Below are positions 26,684 to 35,472 of a stretch of DNA of 64,000 bases, in pieces. Source of the stretch: Aquitalea magnusonii (GTDB lineage Bacteria; Pseudomonadota; Gammaproteobacteria; Burkholderiales; Chromobacteriaceae); NCBI RefSeq assembly GCF_003202035.1, contig NZ_QJKC01000007.1, positions 1 to 64,000 on the forward strand, in the 5' to 3' direction. Made by a program: the position numbers and the translations under genes. Numbering within the stretch: position 1 is the first letter of the stretch; each line of letters starts with the position of its first letter. The notes beneath the pieces are model-generated. The model was not told the DNA's origin. It was given only the letters and a program-made list of their open reading frames with translations, and made no database searches.

Positions 26684-28095
26684 TCTTCCCCACCAATGGT
26701 CAATGGAATAAACAGGGTCATGCCCTGGCGCAGCACTTGCAAGGCCAGGGTGCCACCCTTGGGCGTGGAGGTCACCGCGGCCTTGAACTGGCTGAAGCTG
26801 CTGATGGCTTCACCACCCAGACCCACGATCACATCGCCGACCTGCAGCCCGGCACGAGCGGCCAGCCCGCTGGCACGCCGCACCTGCAGGCCATACTTGA
26901 TGCCGGCCTTGGCCAGTTGCTGCGGCGACAATTCGGCCAGCGCCAGCCCCAGTTGCTTCATGTTCTGCGCATCAGGCGTGGCTTGCGGAGCACGGTATTC
27001 GCGCTGGGCAGTACGCGCGTCTTCGCTCTTCAGCTCTTCCGGCACCACATTCAGCTTGAGGGTGGCGCGATTGCGCCACACTTCCAGCGCCACCGACTGC
27101 CCCGGACGGATGGCACCAATCAGCCGCGGCAGATCGGAAGACGATGCCACGGCCTGGCCAGCCACCGACAGGATGATATCACCGGCGCGCAATCCGGCCT
27201 TGTCTGCCGGACTCTTTTTCTCCACTTCATTCACCAGCGCCCCCACCGGCTTGCTCAGGCCGAAAGAGGCCGCCAGATCCTTGTTCAATTCCTGAATGGC
27301 CACGCCGATGCGGCCACGGCTGACCTTGCCGGTGGCTTTCAGCTGATCGGCCACATTCATTGCCACGTCGATGGGAATGGAGAAGGAAATGCCCATGAAG
27401 CCGCCAGAGCGGCTGTAGATCTGCGAATTGATGCCGATCACCTCGCCCTTCATATTGAACAGCGGTCCACCGGAGTTGCCGGGGTTGACCGCAGCATCGG
27501 TCTGCAGGAAGGGGACGAAATTCTCATCCGGCAACAGGCGGTTCTTGGCCGACACGATGCCGGAAGTCACGGTATTCTCGAAACCGAAGGGCGAGCCAAT
27601 GGCCAGCACCCACTCGCCCACGCGCACATCAGCCATATTGCCCAGCCGCGCCACCGGCAGGTCTTTGGCCTCGATCTTGAGCAGGGCCACATCGGTACGG
27701 GCATCCGAGCCAATCACCTTGGCCTTGAATTCGCGCTTGTCGGTCAGGGTGACGGTAATTTCATCCGCGCGCGCCACCACATGGGCATTGGTCAGCAGGT
27801 AGCCATCGGCCGAAATGATGAATCCCGAACCGAGCGAGCGCTCCTGCCGCTCCTGTTGCTGCTGGGGCGCAAAGCGGCGGAAGAATTCGAAAAAGGGATC
27901 ACCCTCCATGCCTTCCGGCAAGCTGCTGACATTCTGCTTGATGGTCGATGTGGTACTGACATTGACCACCGCCTTGCCCTCGGTTTCGACAATGCGGGCA
28001 AAATCGGGCAAATCGGCAGCAAGCACGACAACAGGTTCAACAGTGAAGGCAGATGCCGCCAGCATGGCAGCAACGATCAGCTTTTTGATCGACAT
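26680..28095 (-). CDS. mucD: Periplasmic serine protease, DegQ/MucD family
   Basis: 471 residues with a signal peptide (LIVAAMLAASAFTVEPVVVLAADLP is split by a likely Ala cleavage site). The trypsin-like domain has the triad His105 (TNAHVV), Asp135 (RTDVALL) and Ser208 (GNSGG). Two PDZ domains follow (about 270-360 and 385-470). It is a Do-like protease/chaperone for misfolded envelope proteins. The frame runs on to 28194, but the ATG at 28095 precedes the signal peptide and has GGAG upstream. It belongs to the rpoE-rseA-rseB-mucD set. Confidence 0.94.
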   Translation of the reverse strand: MSIKKLIVAAMLAASAFTVEPVVVLAADLPDFARIVETEGKAVVNVSTTSTIKQNVSSLPEGMEGDPFFEFFRRFAPQQQQERQERSLGSGFIISADGYLLTNAHVVARADEITVTLTDKREFKAKVIGSDARTDVALLKIEAKDLPVARLGNMADVRVGEWVLAIGSPFGFENTVTSGIVSAKNRLLPDENFVPFLQTDAAVNPGNSGGPLFNMKGEVIGINSQIYSRSGGFMGISFSIPIDVAMNVADQLKATGKVSRGRIGVAIQELNKDLAASFGLSKPVGALVNEVEKKSPADKAGLRAGDIILSVAGQAVASSSDLPRLIGAIRPGQSVALEVWRNRATLKLNVVPEELKSEDARTAQREYRAPQATPDAQNMKQLGLALAELSPQQLAKAGIKYGLQVRRASGLAARAGLQVGDVIVGLGGEAISSFSQFKAAVTSTPKGGTLALQVLRQGMTLFIPLTIGGEE

Positions 28096-28150
28096 GGTCG
28101 CTCCATCTTGATGTGGTTTGCACAGAACAACAGGAAAGGAAATCAAAACG

Positions 28151-28183
28151 GCCCGCCTCGCCGCCGCACGGCAAGGCAGGCCT
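28151..28183 (-). terminator. Hairpin with T-run between rseB and mucD
   Basis: An imperfect 14-bp inverted repeat (28151-28164 / 28170-28183, two mismatches), followed on the minus strand by GTTTTGATTT. It lies just after the rseB stop and could attenuate read-through into mucD. Confidence 0.55.
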
Positions 28184-28190
28184 GGCACCA

Positions 28191-29147
28191 TCATGGCCTG
28201 AGTGCGATCTTGAGATTGCGGATCATCGCCAGCATGGTGGGTTCGGGCAGATCCCCCACCAGCGTGACCAGATAATCGCCCTGCTCGGCAGTCGCCATAT
28301 TGACGGCACCGTGCAGATTGACGGCACGCTCCGGGCGGCCTTCAGTCTGCGGTTCGATAAACAGCGACAGCATCACCAGCCCGTCGCTGAACACCATATG
28401 CCGCACGGTGCGCTCGGCCTGACCAGGCAGCGTGCGCTGCACCGCCCGCAGCAGCTTGAAGCCGCTGGGCATGCCGCTTACTTCCGACGGCGCATCGGCA
28501 TCGAGCGTCATGGCCGGCGCACTGGCGCTGCGCAATACATAGTTCTGCTTGTATTGCGGCCGGAACGCGCCCTTGTCTTTCGGCCCCTGCAATTCGATTT
28601 CGGTAAAGGTGAACTGCTCCACCACCTCGCCGGCCGCATTCTGGGTAATCACCTTCAGCGGCAGGAAGCTGGCCGGCTCCACACACATGCGCAGCATGTA
28701 GCGCTTGCTGTCTTTCGGCTTGAGCTCCAGCCAGTTGCAATCGCGCTGCGCCACCCGGTCCTTGCCGGAGCGCTTTACCGAATACGACTGGGCGATATTG
28801 CCGATATCATCGGGCAGCAAGGCCGGAAACAGGCGCATGGCACTGACTTTGGCAGCAGACAGCGACTTGGCATCCGGTGCGTAACAGCTCAGCTCCAGCC
28901 CCTTGCGGATGATTTCACGTGATGGACCATCCAGCGAGCTGCGCTTTTCCTGGATGTTGTCGCCGGAACCGCTGCGCACGATGCGAAAGGTTTCCAGCGA
29001 ACTGTTCATCTGATGCAGGTAGGTACCGCTCAGTGGCTGCTGCCTTGCGGCGGCAGCCACCTTCTTTACCACCAGCCAGTCATCATCCGCATGGGCAAGC
29101 ACCGCCACACCCATCAAACAGACCCCGGACAGCTGTGTCAGACGCAT
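28191..29147 (-). CDS. rseB: Sigma-E regulatory protein RseB/MucB
   Basis: 318 residues with an N-terminal signal peptide (LSGVCLMGVAVLAHA). Typical MucB/RseB features include the early motif QQPLSGTYLHQMNSS, a LolA-like lipid-binding N-domain and a C-terminal domain with GMPSGFKLLRA. In the periplasm it binds RseA and protects it from proteolysis until lipid or misfolded-protein signals arrive. The start overlaps the rseA stop by 1 nt. Confidence 0.92.
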   Translation of the reverse strand: MRLTQLSGVCLMGVAVLAHADDDWLVVKKVAAAARQQPLSGTYLHQMNSSLETFRIVRSGSGDNIQEKRSSLDGPSREIIRKGLELSCYAPDAKSLSAAKVSAMRLFPALLPDDIGNIAQSYSVKRSGKDRVAQRDCNWLELKPKDSKRYMLRMCVEPASFLPLKVITQNAAGEVVEQFTFTEIELQGPKDKGAFRPQYKQNYVLRSASAPAMTLDADAPSEVSGMPSGFKLLRAVQRTLPGQAERTVRHMVFSDGLVMLSLFIEPQTEGRPERAVNLHGAVNMATAEQGDYLVTLVGDLPEPTMLAMIRNLKIALRP

Positions 29148-29620
29148 CAGTGGCGAACTCCATTGCCGTAAGAAACCTTGTACACGCTCTGATCGGCCGT
29201 CATCTCCTGATGTGCAGCCAGATACAGGTCGTCATGCTGCTGCGCCGGCTGCAAGGCGGCAACCGGCACGCCGCGATCTGCCATCACCGAAGCGGCATTA
29301 CCATGGGACAGCTGCTGCCAACCCACCACCGCGGCAAAGCTGACGCTGGCCGCCAGCGCCACTGCGCCGGCCCGGCGCGTGCGCACCGGGGCAAACCAGC
29401 GGCGTGGTGCCAGTACAGTCGGCTCCTTAGCCAGACGCTCGGCCACTTGCTGCCGCACATTCACCGCAACATGGCTGTTTGCGCGCATGGCGTCACCAAT
29501 CAGGTGATAGGCGTCCCAGACCTGCTTCAGTTCCTCTTCATCAGCGATGGCATTGATGGCCCTCTGTGCGTGCTGCCCGTCCAGCTCGCCGTCCATCAGC
29601 GCGGATAATTTTTCTTTCAT
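29147..29620 (-). CDS. rseA: Anti-sigma-E factor RseA/MucA family
   Basis: 157 residues. The N-terminal cytosolic RseA domain starts MKEKLSALMDGELD and contains WDAYHLIGDAMR. A single membrane segment lies around residue 80-100 (AVALAASVSFAAVVGW) and a short periplasmic tail follows. It holds RpoE inactive at the inner membrane and is cut in regulated proteolysis. It starts 3 nt before the rpoE stop-codon end region (gap of 3 nt), consistent with one operon. Confidence 0.93.
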   Translation of the reverse strand: MKEKLSALMDGELDGQHAQRAINAIADEEELKQVWDAYHLIGDAMRANSHVAVNVRQQVAERLAKEPTVLAPRRWFAPVRTRRAGAVALAASVSFAAVVGWQQLSHGNAASVMADRGVPVAALQPAQQHDDLYLAAHQEMTADQSVYKVSYGNGVRH

Positions 29621-29623
29621 AAG

Positions 29624-30223
29624 CTACCACCTTCTGTTTTTGGCCGTATCCAGCAGTGGCCGCAATTCGGCAGCAATCGCCTCGCGTGCACGGAAAATCC
29701 GCGAGCGCACGGTGCCGATCGGACAGTTCATCACCTGAGCAATCTCTTCGTAGGATAGTCCGTCCATTTCACGCAGTGAAATGGCCGTTCTGAGTTCCTC
29801 CGGCAAGGCTTGCACGGCGGCGTTGACCGTCGTCACGATTTCCTTGTTCATCAGCTCGGTTTCAGGCGTGTTCATGTCGGGCACTTGCGACGCCAGGTCG
29901 AAGCTCTCGCCATCTTCGTCTTCAAACTCGCTGTTCACTACCGGGCGGCGCCCGGCTGAACTGAGGAAATTCTTGGCAGTATTGATGCCGATTCGGTACA
30001 GCCATGTGTAAAACGCGCTCTCGCCGCGAAATGACGGCAAAGCGCGATACGCTTTGATAAATGCCTCTTGCGTCACATCTTCGATGTCCGAGCCGTCGCG
30101 AATGAAGCGTGACAAAAGCCTAGCCAGACGACGCTGATATTTTGCAACAAGCAGGTCGAAAGCTCTTTTTTCACCTCGCTGGGCACGCTCCACCAACTGT
30201 TGATCGATATCACGATCACTCAT
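29624..30223 (-). CDS. rpoE: RNA polymerase sigma factor RpoE/AlgU
   Basis: 199 residues of an ECF sigma factor. Region 2 contains FRGESAFYTWLYRIGINTAKNF (shown in part) and region 4 has LREMDGLSYEEIAQVMNCPI(G)TVRSRIFRAREA. It directs the envelope-stress regulon. A sigma-E-type promoter is visible upstream at 30289-30315, indicating autoregulation. It is the first gene of the rpoE-rseA-rseB-mucD cluster. Confidence 0.96.
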   Translation of the reverse strand: MSDRDIDQQLVERAQRGEKRAFDLLVAKYQRRLARLLSRFIRDGSDIEDVTQEAFIKAYRALPSFRGESAFYTWLYRIGINTAKNFLSSAGRRPVVNSEFEDEDGESFDLASQVPDMNTPETELMNKEIVTTVNAAVQALPEELRTAISLREMDGLSYEEIAQVMNCPIGTVRSRIFRAREAIAAELRPLLDTAKNRRW

Positions 30224-30288
30224 GTCGTTGTAATGCTCCCTGAATTGTCCACTGGTTTAGTTGTATGGGCGTCTGTGTGGACACAACA

Positions 30289-30315
30289 CTAGACCGTGGC
30301 TCGTGCAATGAGTTC
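30289..30315 (-). promoter_or_regulatory. Sigma-E (AlgU)-type promoter of the rpoE operon
   Basis: On the minus strand GGGGGAACTC (-35 core GAACTC at 30310-30315), 16 nt, then TCTAG (30289-30293). It closely fits the GAACTT-N16-TCTGA consensus of sigma-E/AlgU. The expected start near 30282 gives a 5' leader of about 60 nt. Confidence 0.7.
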
Positions 30316-30390
30316 CCCCGAGCTTGCTGCTGCGAAACATACCAGAGCCTGTGCAAAACATGAACCACCTTCGTCAGCGCCGATGATGAT

Positions 30391-30431
30391 AGAGCATTTG
30401 CACTCCAACCAAGCACTTGCTAGAATGCTCT
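30391..30431 (+). promoter_or_regulatory. prpB promoter flanked by an inverted repeat
   Basis: TTGCAC (30398-30403), 17 nt, TAGAAT (30421-30426) is a good sigma-70 promoter for the prp cluster. The repeat AGAGCAT (30391-30397) / ATGCTCT (30425-30431) brackets it and overlaps the -10, a plausible operator. No prpR-type regulator gene lies beside the cluster. Confidence 0.6.
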
Positions 30432-30464
30432 GCAATGTCACCCGCATCCATTAAGGACCCCGCC

Positions 30465-31346
30465 ATGAGCACACCCGGTCAACGCTTTCGCCTCGCTGTA
30501 GAACAGGAAAAACCGCTGCAAGTCGTAGGCGCTGTCAACGCCTATGCCGCACGTCTGGCCGAACACTCCGGTTTCAAATCCCTGTATCTGTCAGGCGGCG
30601 GTGTGGCTGCCTGCTCCTGCGGCATTCCGGACCTGGGCATCACTACGCTGGAAGACGTGCTGATTGATGTGCGCCGCATTACCGATGTGACCGAACTGCC
30701 GCTGCTGGTGGATATCGATACCGGCTGGGGTGGCGCTTTCAATATCGCCCGCGCCATCCGCAGCCTGGAAAAAGCCGGTGCCGCCGCAGTGCATATTGAA
30801 GACCAGGTACAGCAAAAACGCTGTGGCCATCGCCCCAACAAGGCGATTGTCAGCCAGGAAGAAATGGTAGATCGCGTCAAGGCCGCTACCGACGCACGCA
30901 AGGATGACAGTTTCGTCATCATGGCCCGTACCGATGCGCTGGCGGTGGAAGGACTGGATGCCGCCATCGAACGCGCTGTGGCCTGCGTGGAAGCCGGTGC
31001 CGACATGATTTTCCCGGAAGCCATGACCGACCTGGCCATGTACAAGCAATTTGCCGAGGCCGTTGGCGTACCGGTACTGGCCAACATCACCGAATTTGGC
31101 TCCACCCCGCTCTACACCACCCAGGAACTGGGCGAAAACGGCGTATCGCTGGTGCTCTACCCGCTGTCCGCCTTCCGCGCCATGAGCCAGGCCGCGCTGA
31201 ATGTATACGGCGCGCTGCGTCGCGACGGCACTCAGAAAAATGTGCTGGACCTGATGCAAACCCGCATGGATCTGTACGAACACCTGGGCTACCACAGCTA
31301 CGAGCAAAAGCTGGATGGGCTATTTGCCGAAGGCAAAAACAAGTAA
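30465..31346 (+). CDS. prpB: 2-Methylisocitrate lyase
   Basis: 293 residues of the ICL/PEP-mutase superfamily. The enzyme splits 2-methylisocitrate into pyruvate and succinate, the last step of the methylcitrate cycle. The PrpB-type catalytic loop [13 protein letters not shown] (Cys120) and the substrate site [12 protein letters not shown] are present. The TTG at 30417 and the ATG at 30435 are in frame, but the former overlaps the -10 element and neither has a ribosome binding site. The ATG at 30465 follows AAGGA. The last codons and stop lie inside a 27-bp tandem duplication (see repeat). Confidence 0.96.
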   Translation: MSTPGQRFRLAVEQEKPLQVVGAVNAYAARLAEHSGFKSLYLSGGGVAACSCGIPDLGITTLEDVLIDVRRITDVTELPLLVDIDTGWGGAFNIARAIRSLEKAGAAAVHIEDQVQQKRCGHRPNKAIVSQEEMVDRVKAATDARKDDSFVIMARTDALAVEGLDAAIERAVACVEAGADMIFPEAMTDLAMYKQFAEAVGVPVLANITEFGSTPLYTTQELGENGVSLVLYPLSAFRAMSQAALNVYGALRRDGTQKNVLDLMQTRMDLYEHLGYHSYEQKLDGLFAEGKNK

Positions 31347-31379
31347 CTGTCCGCCGAAGGCAAAAACAAATAACTGTCC
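31326..31379 (+). repeat. 27-bp tandem duplication covering the prpB 3' end and stop codon
   Basis: Two head-to-tail 27-bp units (31326-31352 and 31353-31379) differ at one base (AAG/AAA). Each encodes AEGKNK followed by TAA and CTGTCC. The period is a multiple of three, so the second copy is an in-frame duplicate of the terminal codons and stop. It looks like a recent slippage event. Confidence 0.9.
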
Positions 31380-31484
31380 GTCACCAGCAAGACTGGCAGC
31401 AAAACCAATCAGGCCGGGCGGCCATGTGCTGCCCAGCCAAGCGCACAACAGTAACAGCAGAGAAATTGTCCAAGGAGAAATGGC

Positions 31485-32633
31485 ATGACTGAAGTGGTTC
31501 TGACTGGCAAGCCGAAGAAATCGGTCGCCCTGTCCGGCGTTGCCGCCGGCAATACCGCCCTGTGCACGGTTGGCCGTACCGGCAACGACCTGAGCTATCG
31601 CGGCTATGACATTCTGGATATCGCCGATCAGTGCGAATTTGAAGAAGTCGCCTATCTGCTGGTGCACGGCAAGCTGCCGAACAAGGCCGAACTGGCTGGC
31701 TACAAGCAAAAGCTGAAAGCCCTGCGCGGCCTGCCGCAAGTGGTGAAGAGCGTGCTGGAAGCCCTGCCCGCCTCCGCCCACCCGATGGACGTGATGCGCA
31801 GCGGCGTGTCCGCCCTGGGCTGCACCCTGCCGGAAAAGGACGACCACAATATCGCCGGTGCGCGTGACATCGCCGACCGCCTGATGGCTTCCTTCGGCTC
31901 CATGCTGCTGTACTGGTACCACTTCAGCCACAACGGCAAGCGCATCGACGTGGAAACCGACGACGACTCCATCGGCGGTCATTTCCTGCACCTGCTGCAC
32001 GGCGAAAAACCGTCCGAGCTGTGGGTGAAGGCGATGCATACCTCGCTGATCCTGTACGCCGAGCACGAATTCAACGCATCCACCTTTACCAGCCGCGTGA
32101 TTGCCGGTACCGGTTCGGACATGTACTCCAGCATTACCGGTGCCATTGGCGCGCTGCGCGGCCCCAAGCACGGCGGTGCCAATGAAGTGGCGTTTGAAAT
32201 CCAGAAGCGTTACGACAATCCGGATGAAGCCGAAGCTGACATCAAGGCCCGCGTGGAACGCAAGGAAGTGGTGATCGGCTTTGGCCACCCGGTGTACACC
32301 ATCTCCGACCCGCGCAACAAGGTGATCAAGGAAGTGGCGCGCAACCTGTCCGCCGCCGCTGGCGACAGCAAGATGTTCGACATTGCCGAGCGCCTGGAAA
32401 GCGTAATGTGGGACATCAAGAAGATGTTCCCCAACCTGGACTGGTTCTCCGCCGTGTCCTACCACATGATGGGCGTGCCCACTGCCATGTTCACCCCGCT
32501 GTTCGTGATTGCCCGCACCAGCGGCTGGAGCGCACACGTGATTGAGCAACGCATTGACGGCAAGATCATCCGCCCGTCGGCCAACTACACCGGCCCGGAC
32601 GATCAGGCCTTCGTGCCGCTGGCACAACGCTGA
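31485..32633 (+). CDS. prpC: 2-Methylcitrate synthase
   Basis: 382 residues of the citrate synthase family, of the short type-II-like/methylcitrate synthase length. It condenses propionyl-CoA with oxaloacetate. Catalytic regions are [23 protein letters not shown] (catalytic His) and [13 protein letters not shown] (second His). A strong ribosome binding site AAGGAG precedes the ATG. The order prpB-prpC-acnD-prpF identifies it as PrpC rather than GltA. Confidence 0.95.
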   Translation: MTEVVLTGKPKKSVALSGVAAGNTALCTVGRTGNDLSYRGYDILDIADQCEFEEVAYLLVHGKLPNKAELAGYKQKLKALRGLPQVVKSVLEALPASAHPMDVMRSGVSALGCTLPEKDDHNIAGARDIADRLMASFGSMLLYWYHFSHNGKRIDVETDDDSIGGHFLHLLHGEKPSELWVKAMHTSLILYAEHEFNASTFTSRVIAGTGSDMYSSITGAIGALRGPKHGGANEVAFEIQKRYDNPDEAEADIKARVERKEVVIGFGHPVYTISDPRNKVIKEVARNLSAAAGDSKMFDIAERLESVMWDIKKMFPNLDWFSAVSYHMMGVPTAMFTPLFVIARTSGWSAHVIEQRIDGKIIRPSANYTGPDDQAFVPLAQR

Positions 32634-32639
32634 TGGTCA

Positions 32640-32668
32640 GGGGAGCTAAGCCGCAAGGATAGCTCCCC
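32640..32668 (+). terminator. Hairpin between prpC and acnD (attenuator-like)
   Basis: A 9-bp stem GGGGAGCTA (32640-32648) / TAGCTCCCC (32660-32668) begins 7 nt after the prpC stop. The following sequence GCTTTGCTTCC has only a weak T-tract, so partial termination or mRNA processing is more likely than full termination. Confidence 0.5.
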
Positions 32669-32702
32669 GCTTTGCTTCCACCCTGAGAGTTTTAGCGACG
32701 CC

Positions 32703-35303
32703 ATGAACAAAAACTACCGCACCCGATTGCCCGGCAGCCAGCTGGACTACTACGACACCCGCGCCGCCGTTGACGCCATTGCGCCCGGCGCCTATGCCCC
32801 CCTGCCCTATACCTCGCGCGTACTGGCCGAGCAACTGGTGCGCCGCTGCGAACCGGAACTGCTGACCGACGCGCTCAAGCAATTGATCGAACGCAAGCGT
32901 GACCTGGACTTCCCCTGGTATCCGGCGCGCGTGGTGTGCCACGACATTCTGGGCCAGACCGCACTGGTCGACCTGGCCGGTCTGCGTGACGCCATTGCCG
33001 ACAAGGGTGGCGACCCCTCGCTGGTCAACCCGGTGGTACCGACGCAATTGATCGTCGACCACTCGCTGGCCGTGGAGTGCGGTGGTTTCGACCCGCAGGC
33101 TTTCGAAAAAAACCGCGCCATCGAAGACCGTCGCAATGAAGACCGCTTCCACTTCATCGAGTGGACCAAGACTGCCTTCAAGAATGTGGATGTGATTCCG
33201 GCCGGCAACGGCATCATGCACCAGATCAATCTGGAAAAAATGTCACCGGTAATCCAGGTGCGCGATGGCGTGGCCTTTCCCGACACCTGTGTCGGCACCG
33301 ACAGCCACACCCCGCATGTGGATGCACTGGGCGTGATTGCCATCGGCGTGGGCGGCCTGGAAGCGGAAACCGTGATGCTGGGCCATCCTTCGATGATGCG
33401 TCTGCCGGACATCGTCGGCGTCAAGCTCACCGGCCAGCGCCAGCCCGGCATTACCGCCACCGATATCGTGCTGGCGCTCACCGAGTTCCTGCGCAAGGAG
33501 CGCGTAGTCGGTGCTTATGTGGAATTCTTTGGTGATGGCGCTGCCAGCCTGTCCATCGGCGACCGTGCCACCATCTCCAATATGTGCCCGGAATATGGCG
33601 CCACCGCCGCCATGTTCTATATCGACCAGCAAACCATCGACTACCTCAAGCTGACCGGCCGCGAAGCCGAGCAAGTGGCACTGGTGGAAAACTATGCCAA
33701 GGTCAGCGGCCTGTGGGCCGACAGTCTGGAAAGCGCGCAATACGAACGCGTGCTGGAATTCGACCTGTCCAGCGTGGTGCGCAATATGGCAGGTCCGTCC
33801 AACCCGCACAAACGTCTGCCCACCTCGGCACTGGCCGAGCGCGGCATTGCGGTTGATCTGGACAAGGCCCGTGCCGAAGAAGCCGAAGGCCTGCTGCCGG
33901 ATGGCGCGGTCATCATTGCCGCCATCACCAGCTGCACCAACACCAGCAACCCGCGCAATGTGGTGGCCGCCGGCCTGCTGGCCAAGAAAGCCAATGAACT
34001 GGGCCTGCTGCGCAAGCCGTGGGTGAAGTCCTCGTTTGCTCCGGGCTCCAAAGTCGCCAAGCTGTATCTGGAAGAAGCCGGACTGCTGCCGGAACTGGAA
34101 AAACTGGGTTTTGGCATTGTCGCCTATGCCTGCACCACCTGTAACGGCATGTCCGGCGCACTGGACCCGAAAATCCAGCAGGAAATCATAGACCGCGACC
34201 TGTACACCGCCGCCGTACTGTCGGGCAACCGCAACTTTGATGGCCGTATCCACCCCTATGCCAAGCAGGCCTTCCTCGCCTCGCCGCCGCTGGTGGTGGC
34301 TTACGCCATTGCCGGTACCGTGCGCTTCGATATCGAAAAAGACGTACTGGGCGTGGTGGACGGCAAGGAAATCCGCCTGCAGGACCTGTGGCCGTCCGAT
34401 GATGAAATCGACGCCATCGTGGCGCGCTGCGTAAAGCCGGAACAGTTCAAGCAGATCTACATCCCGATGTTCGATCTGGGTCAGGTGGAAGAAGCCAAGA
34501 GCCCGCTGTACGACTGGCGTCCGATGTCCACCTATATCCGCCGCCCACCCTATTGGGAAGGTGCACTGGCCGGGGAGCGCACGCTCAAGGGCATGCTGCC
34601 GCTGGCGGTATTGCCGGACAACATCACCACCGACCACCTGTCACCGTCCAACGCCATCCTGCCCAGCTCGGCTGCCGGTGAATACCTGGCCAAGATGGGC
34701 TTGCCGGAGGAGGACTTCAACTCCTACGCCACCCACCGTGGCGACCACCTGACCGCCCAGCGCGCCACCTTTGCCAACCCGCAACTGGTGAACGAAATGG
34801 CGGTGGTGGATGGCGTGGTGAAGAAGGGGTCGCTGGCGCGGATCGAGCCGGAAGGCAAGGTCACCCGCATGTGGGAAGCCATCGAAACCTATATGGCGCG
34901 CAAGCAGCCGCTGATCATCATTGCCGGTGCCGACTACGGCCAGGGCAGCTCGCGTGACTGGGCGGCCAAGGGCGTACGGCTGGCCGGGGTGGAAGCCATC
35001 GTGGCCGAAGGCTTCGAACGCATCCACCGCACCAATCTGGTAGGCATGGGCGTGTTGCCGCTGGAATTCAAGGCCGGTACCAACCGCAAGACCCTGGCCA
35101 TTGACGGCAGCGAAAGCTACGACGTCAAGGGTGATATCTCGCCGCGCTGCACGCTCACGCTGGTGATTCACCGTCGTAATGGCGAAACGCTGGAAGTGCC
35201 GGTCACCTGCCGTCTGGATACCGCCGCCGAAGTGCGGGTGTATCAGGCCGGTGGCGTGCTGCAGCGCTTTGCCCAGGACTTCCTGGAGTCCACCACCGCT
35301 TGA
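32703..35303 (+). CDS. acnD: 2-Methylcitrate dehydratase AcnD (Fe/S-dependent, aconitase family)
   Basis: 866 residues, typical of AcnD, which forms 2-methylaconitate and replaces PrpD. The cluster-binding cysteines are visible in ITSCTNTSNPRN and ACTTCNGMSG. GADYGQGSSRDWAAKG marks the C-terminal swivel domain. AcnD is functional only together with PrpF, whose gene lies next. Confidence 0.95.
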   Translation: MNKNYRTRLPGSQLDYYDTRAAVDAIAPGAYAPLPYTSRVLAEQLVRRCEPELLTDALKQLIERKRDLDFPWYPARVVCHDILGQTALVDLAGLRDAIADKGGDPSLVNPVVPTQLIVDHSLAVECGGFDPQAFEKNRAIEDRRNEDRFHFIEWTKTAFKNVDVIPAGNGIMHQINLEKMSPVIQVRDGVAFPDTCVGTDSHTPHVDALGVIAIGVGGLEAETVMLGHPSMMRLPDIVGVKLTGQRQPGITATDIVLALTEFLRKERVVGAYVEFFGDGAASLSIGDRATISNMCPEYGATAAMFYIDQQTIDYLKLTGREAEQVALVENYAKVSGLWADSLESAQYERVLEFDLSSVVRNMAGPSNPHKRLPTSALAERGIAVDLDKARAEEAEGLLPDGAVIIAAITSCTNTSNPRNVVAAGLLAKKANELGLLRKPWVKSSFAPGSKVAKLYLEEAGLLPELEKLGFGIVAYACTTCNGMSGALDPKIQQEIIDRDLYTAAVLSGNRNFDGRIHPYAKQAFLASPPLVVAYAIAGTVRFDIEKDVLGVVDGKEIRLQDLWPSDDEIDAIVARCVKPEQFKQIYIPMFDLGQVEEAKSPLYDWRPMSTYIRRPPYWEGALAGERTLKGMLPLAVLPDNITTDHLSPSNAILPSSAAGEYLAKMGLPEEDFNSYATHRGDHLTAQRATFANPQLVNEMAVVDGVVKKGSLARIEPEGKVTRMWEAIETYMARKQPLIIIAGADYGQGSSRDWAAKGVRLAGVEAIVAEGFERIHRTNLVGMGVLPLEFKAGTNRKTLAIDGSESYDVKGDISPRCTLTLVIHRRNGETLEVPVTCRLDTAAEVRVYQAGGVLQRFAQDFLESTTA

Positions 35304-35309
35304 GTTTTG

Positions 35310-35406
35310 CTGCCCCCGGCCTGCAGGTATGTCCCTGCCGGCAGGCCGGATTCAGGGCAGCCCCCAACCGCCGGGCGGCGCGAAATCCGTTTCGCAGCCG
35401 CCCGGC
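35310..35406 (+). repeat. Two consecutive strong hairpins between acnD and prpF
   Basis: Hairpin 1 is nested: GCTGCCC/GGGCAGC (35310-35316/35355-35361) around GGCCTGC/GCAGGCC (35318-35324/35341-35347). Hairpin 2 has a 16-bp stem with one bulged A (35370-35385 / 35390-35406) and loop TCCG. Neither is followed by a T-run, so they look like RNA-stability or processing elements rather than terminators. Confidence 0.7.
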
Positions 35407-35472
35407 TGCTTGCCACCCTATTCCGGCAATGCCTGTTGACGGCCTTGCCCACAGCATGACAGGAGAGACCAC

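Noticed and set aside
30198-30213. TTGATCGATATCAC resembling an FNR box
   Set aside because: It lies inside the rpoE coding region and has a mismatch in a fixed position.
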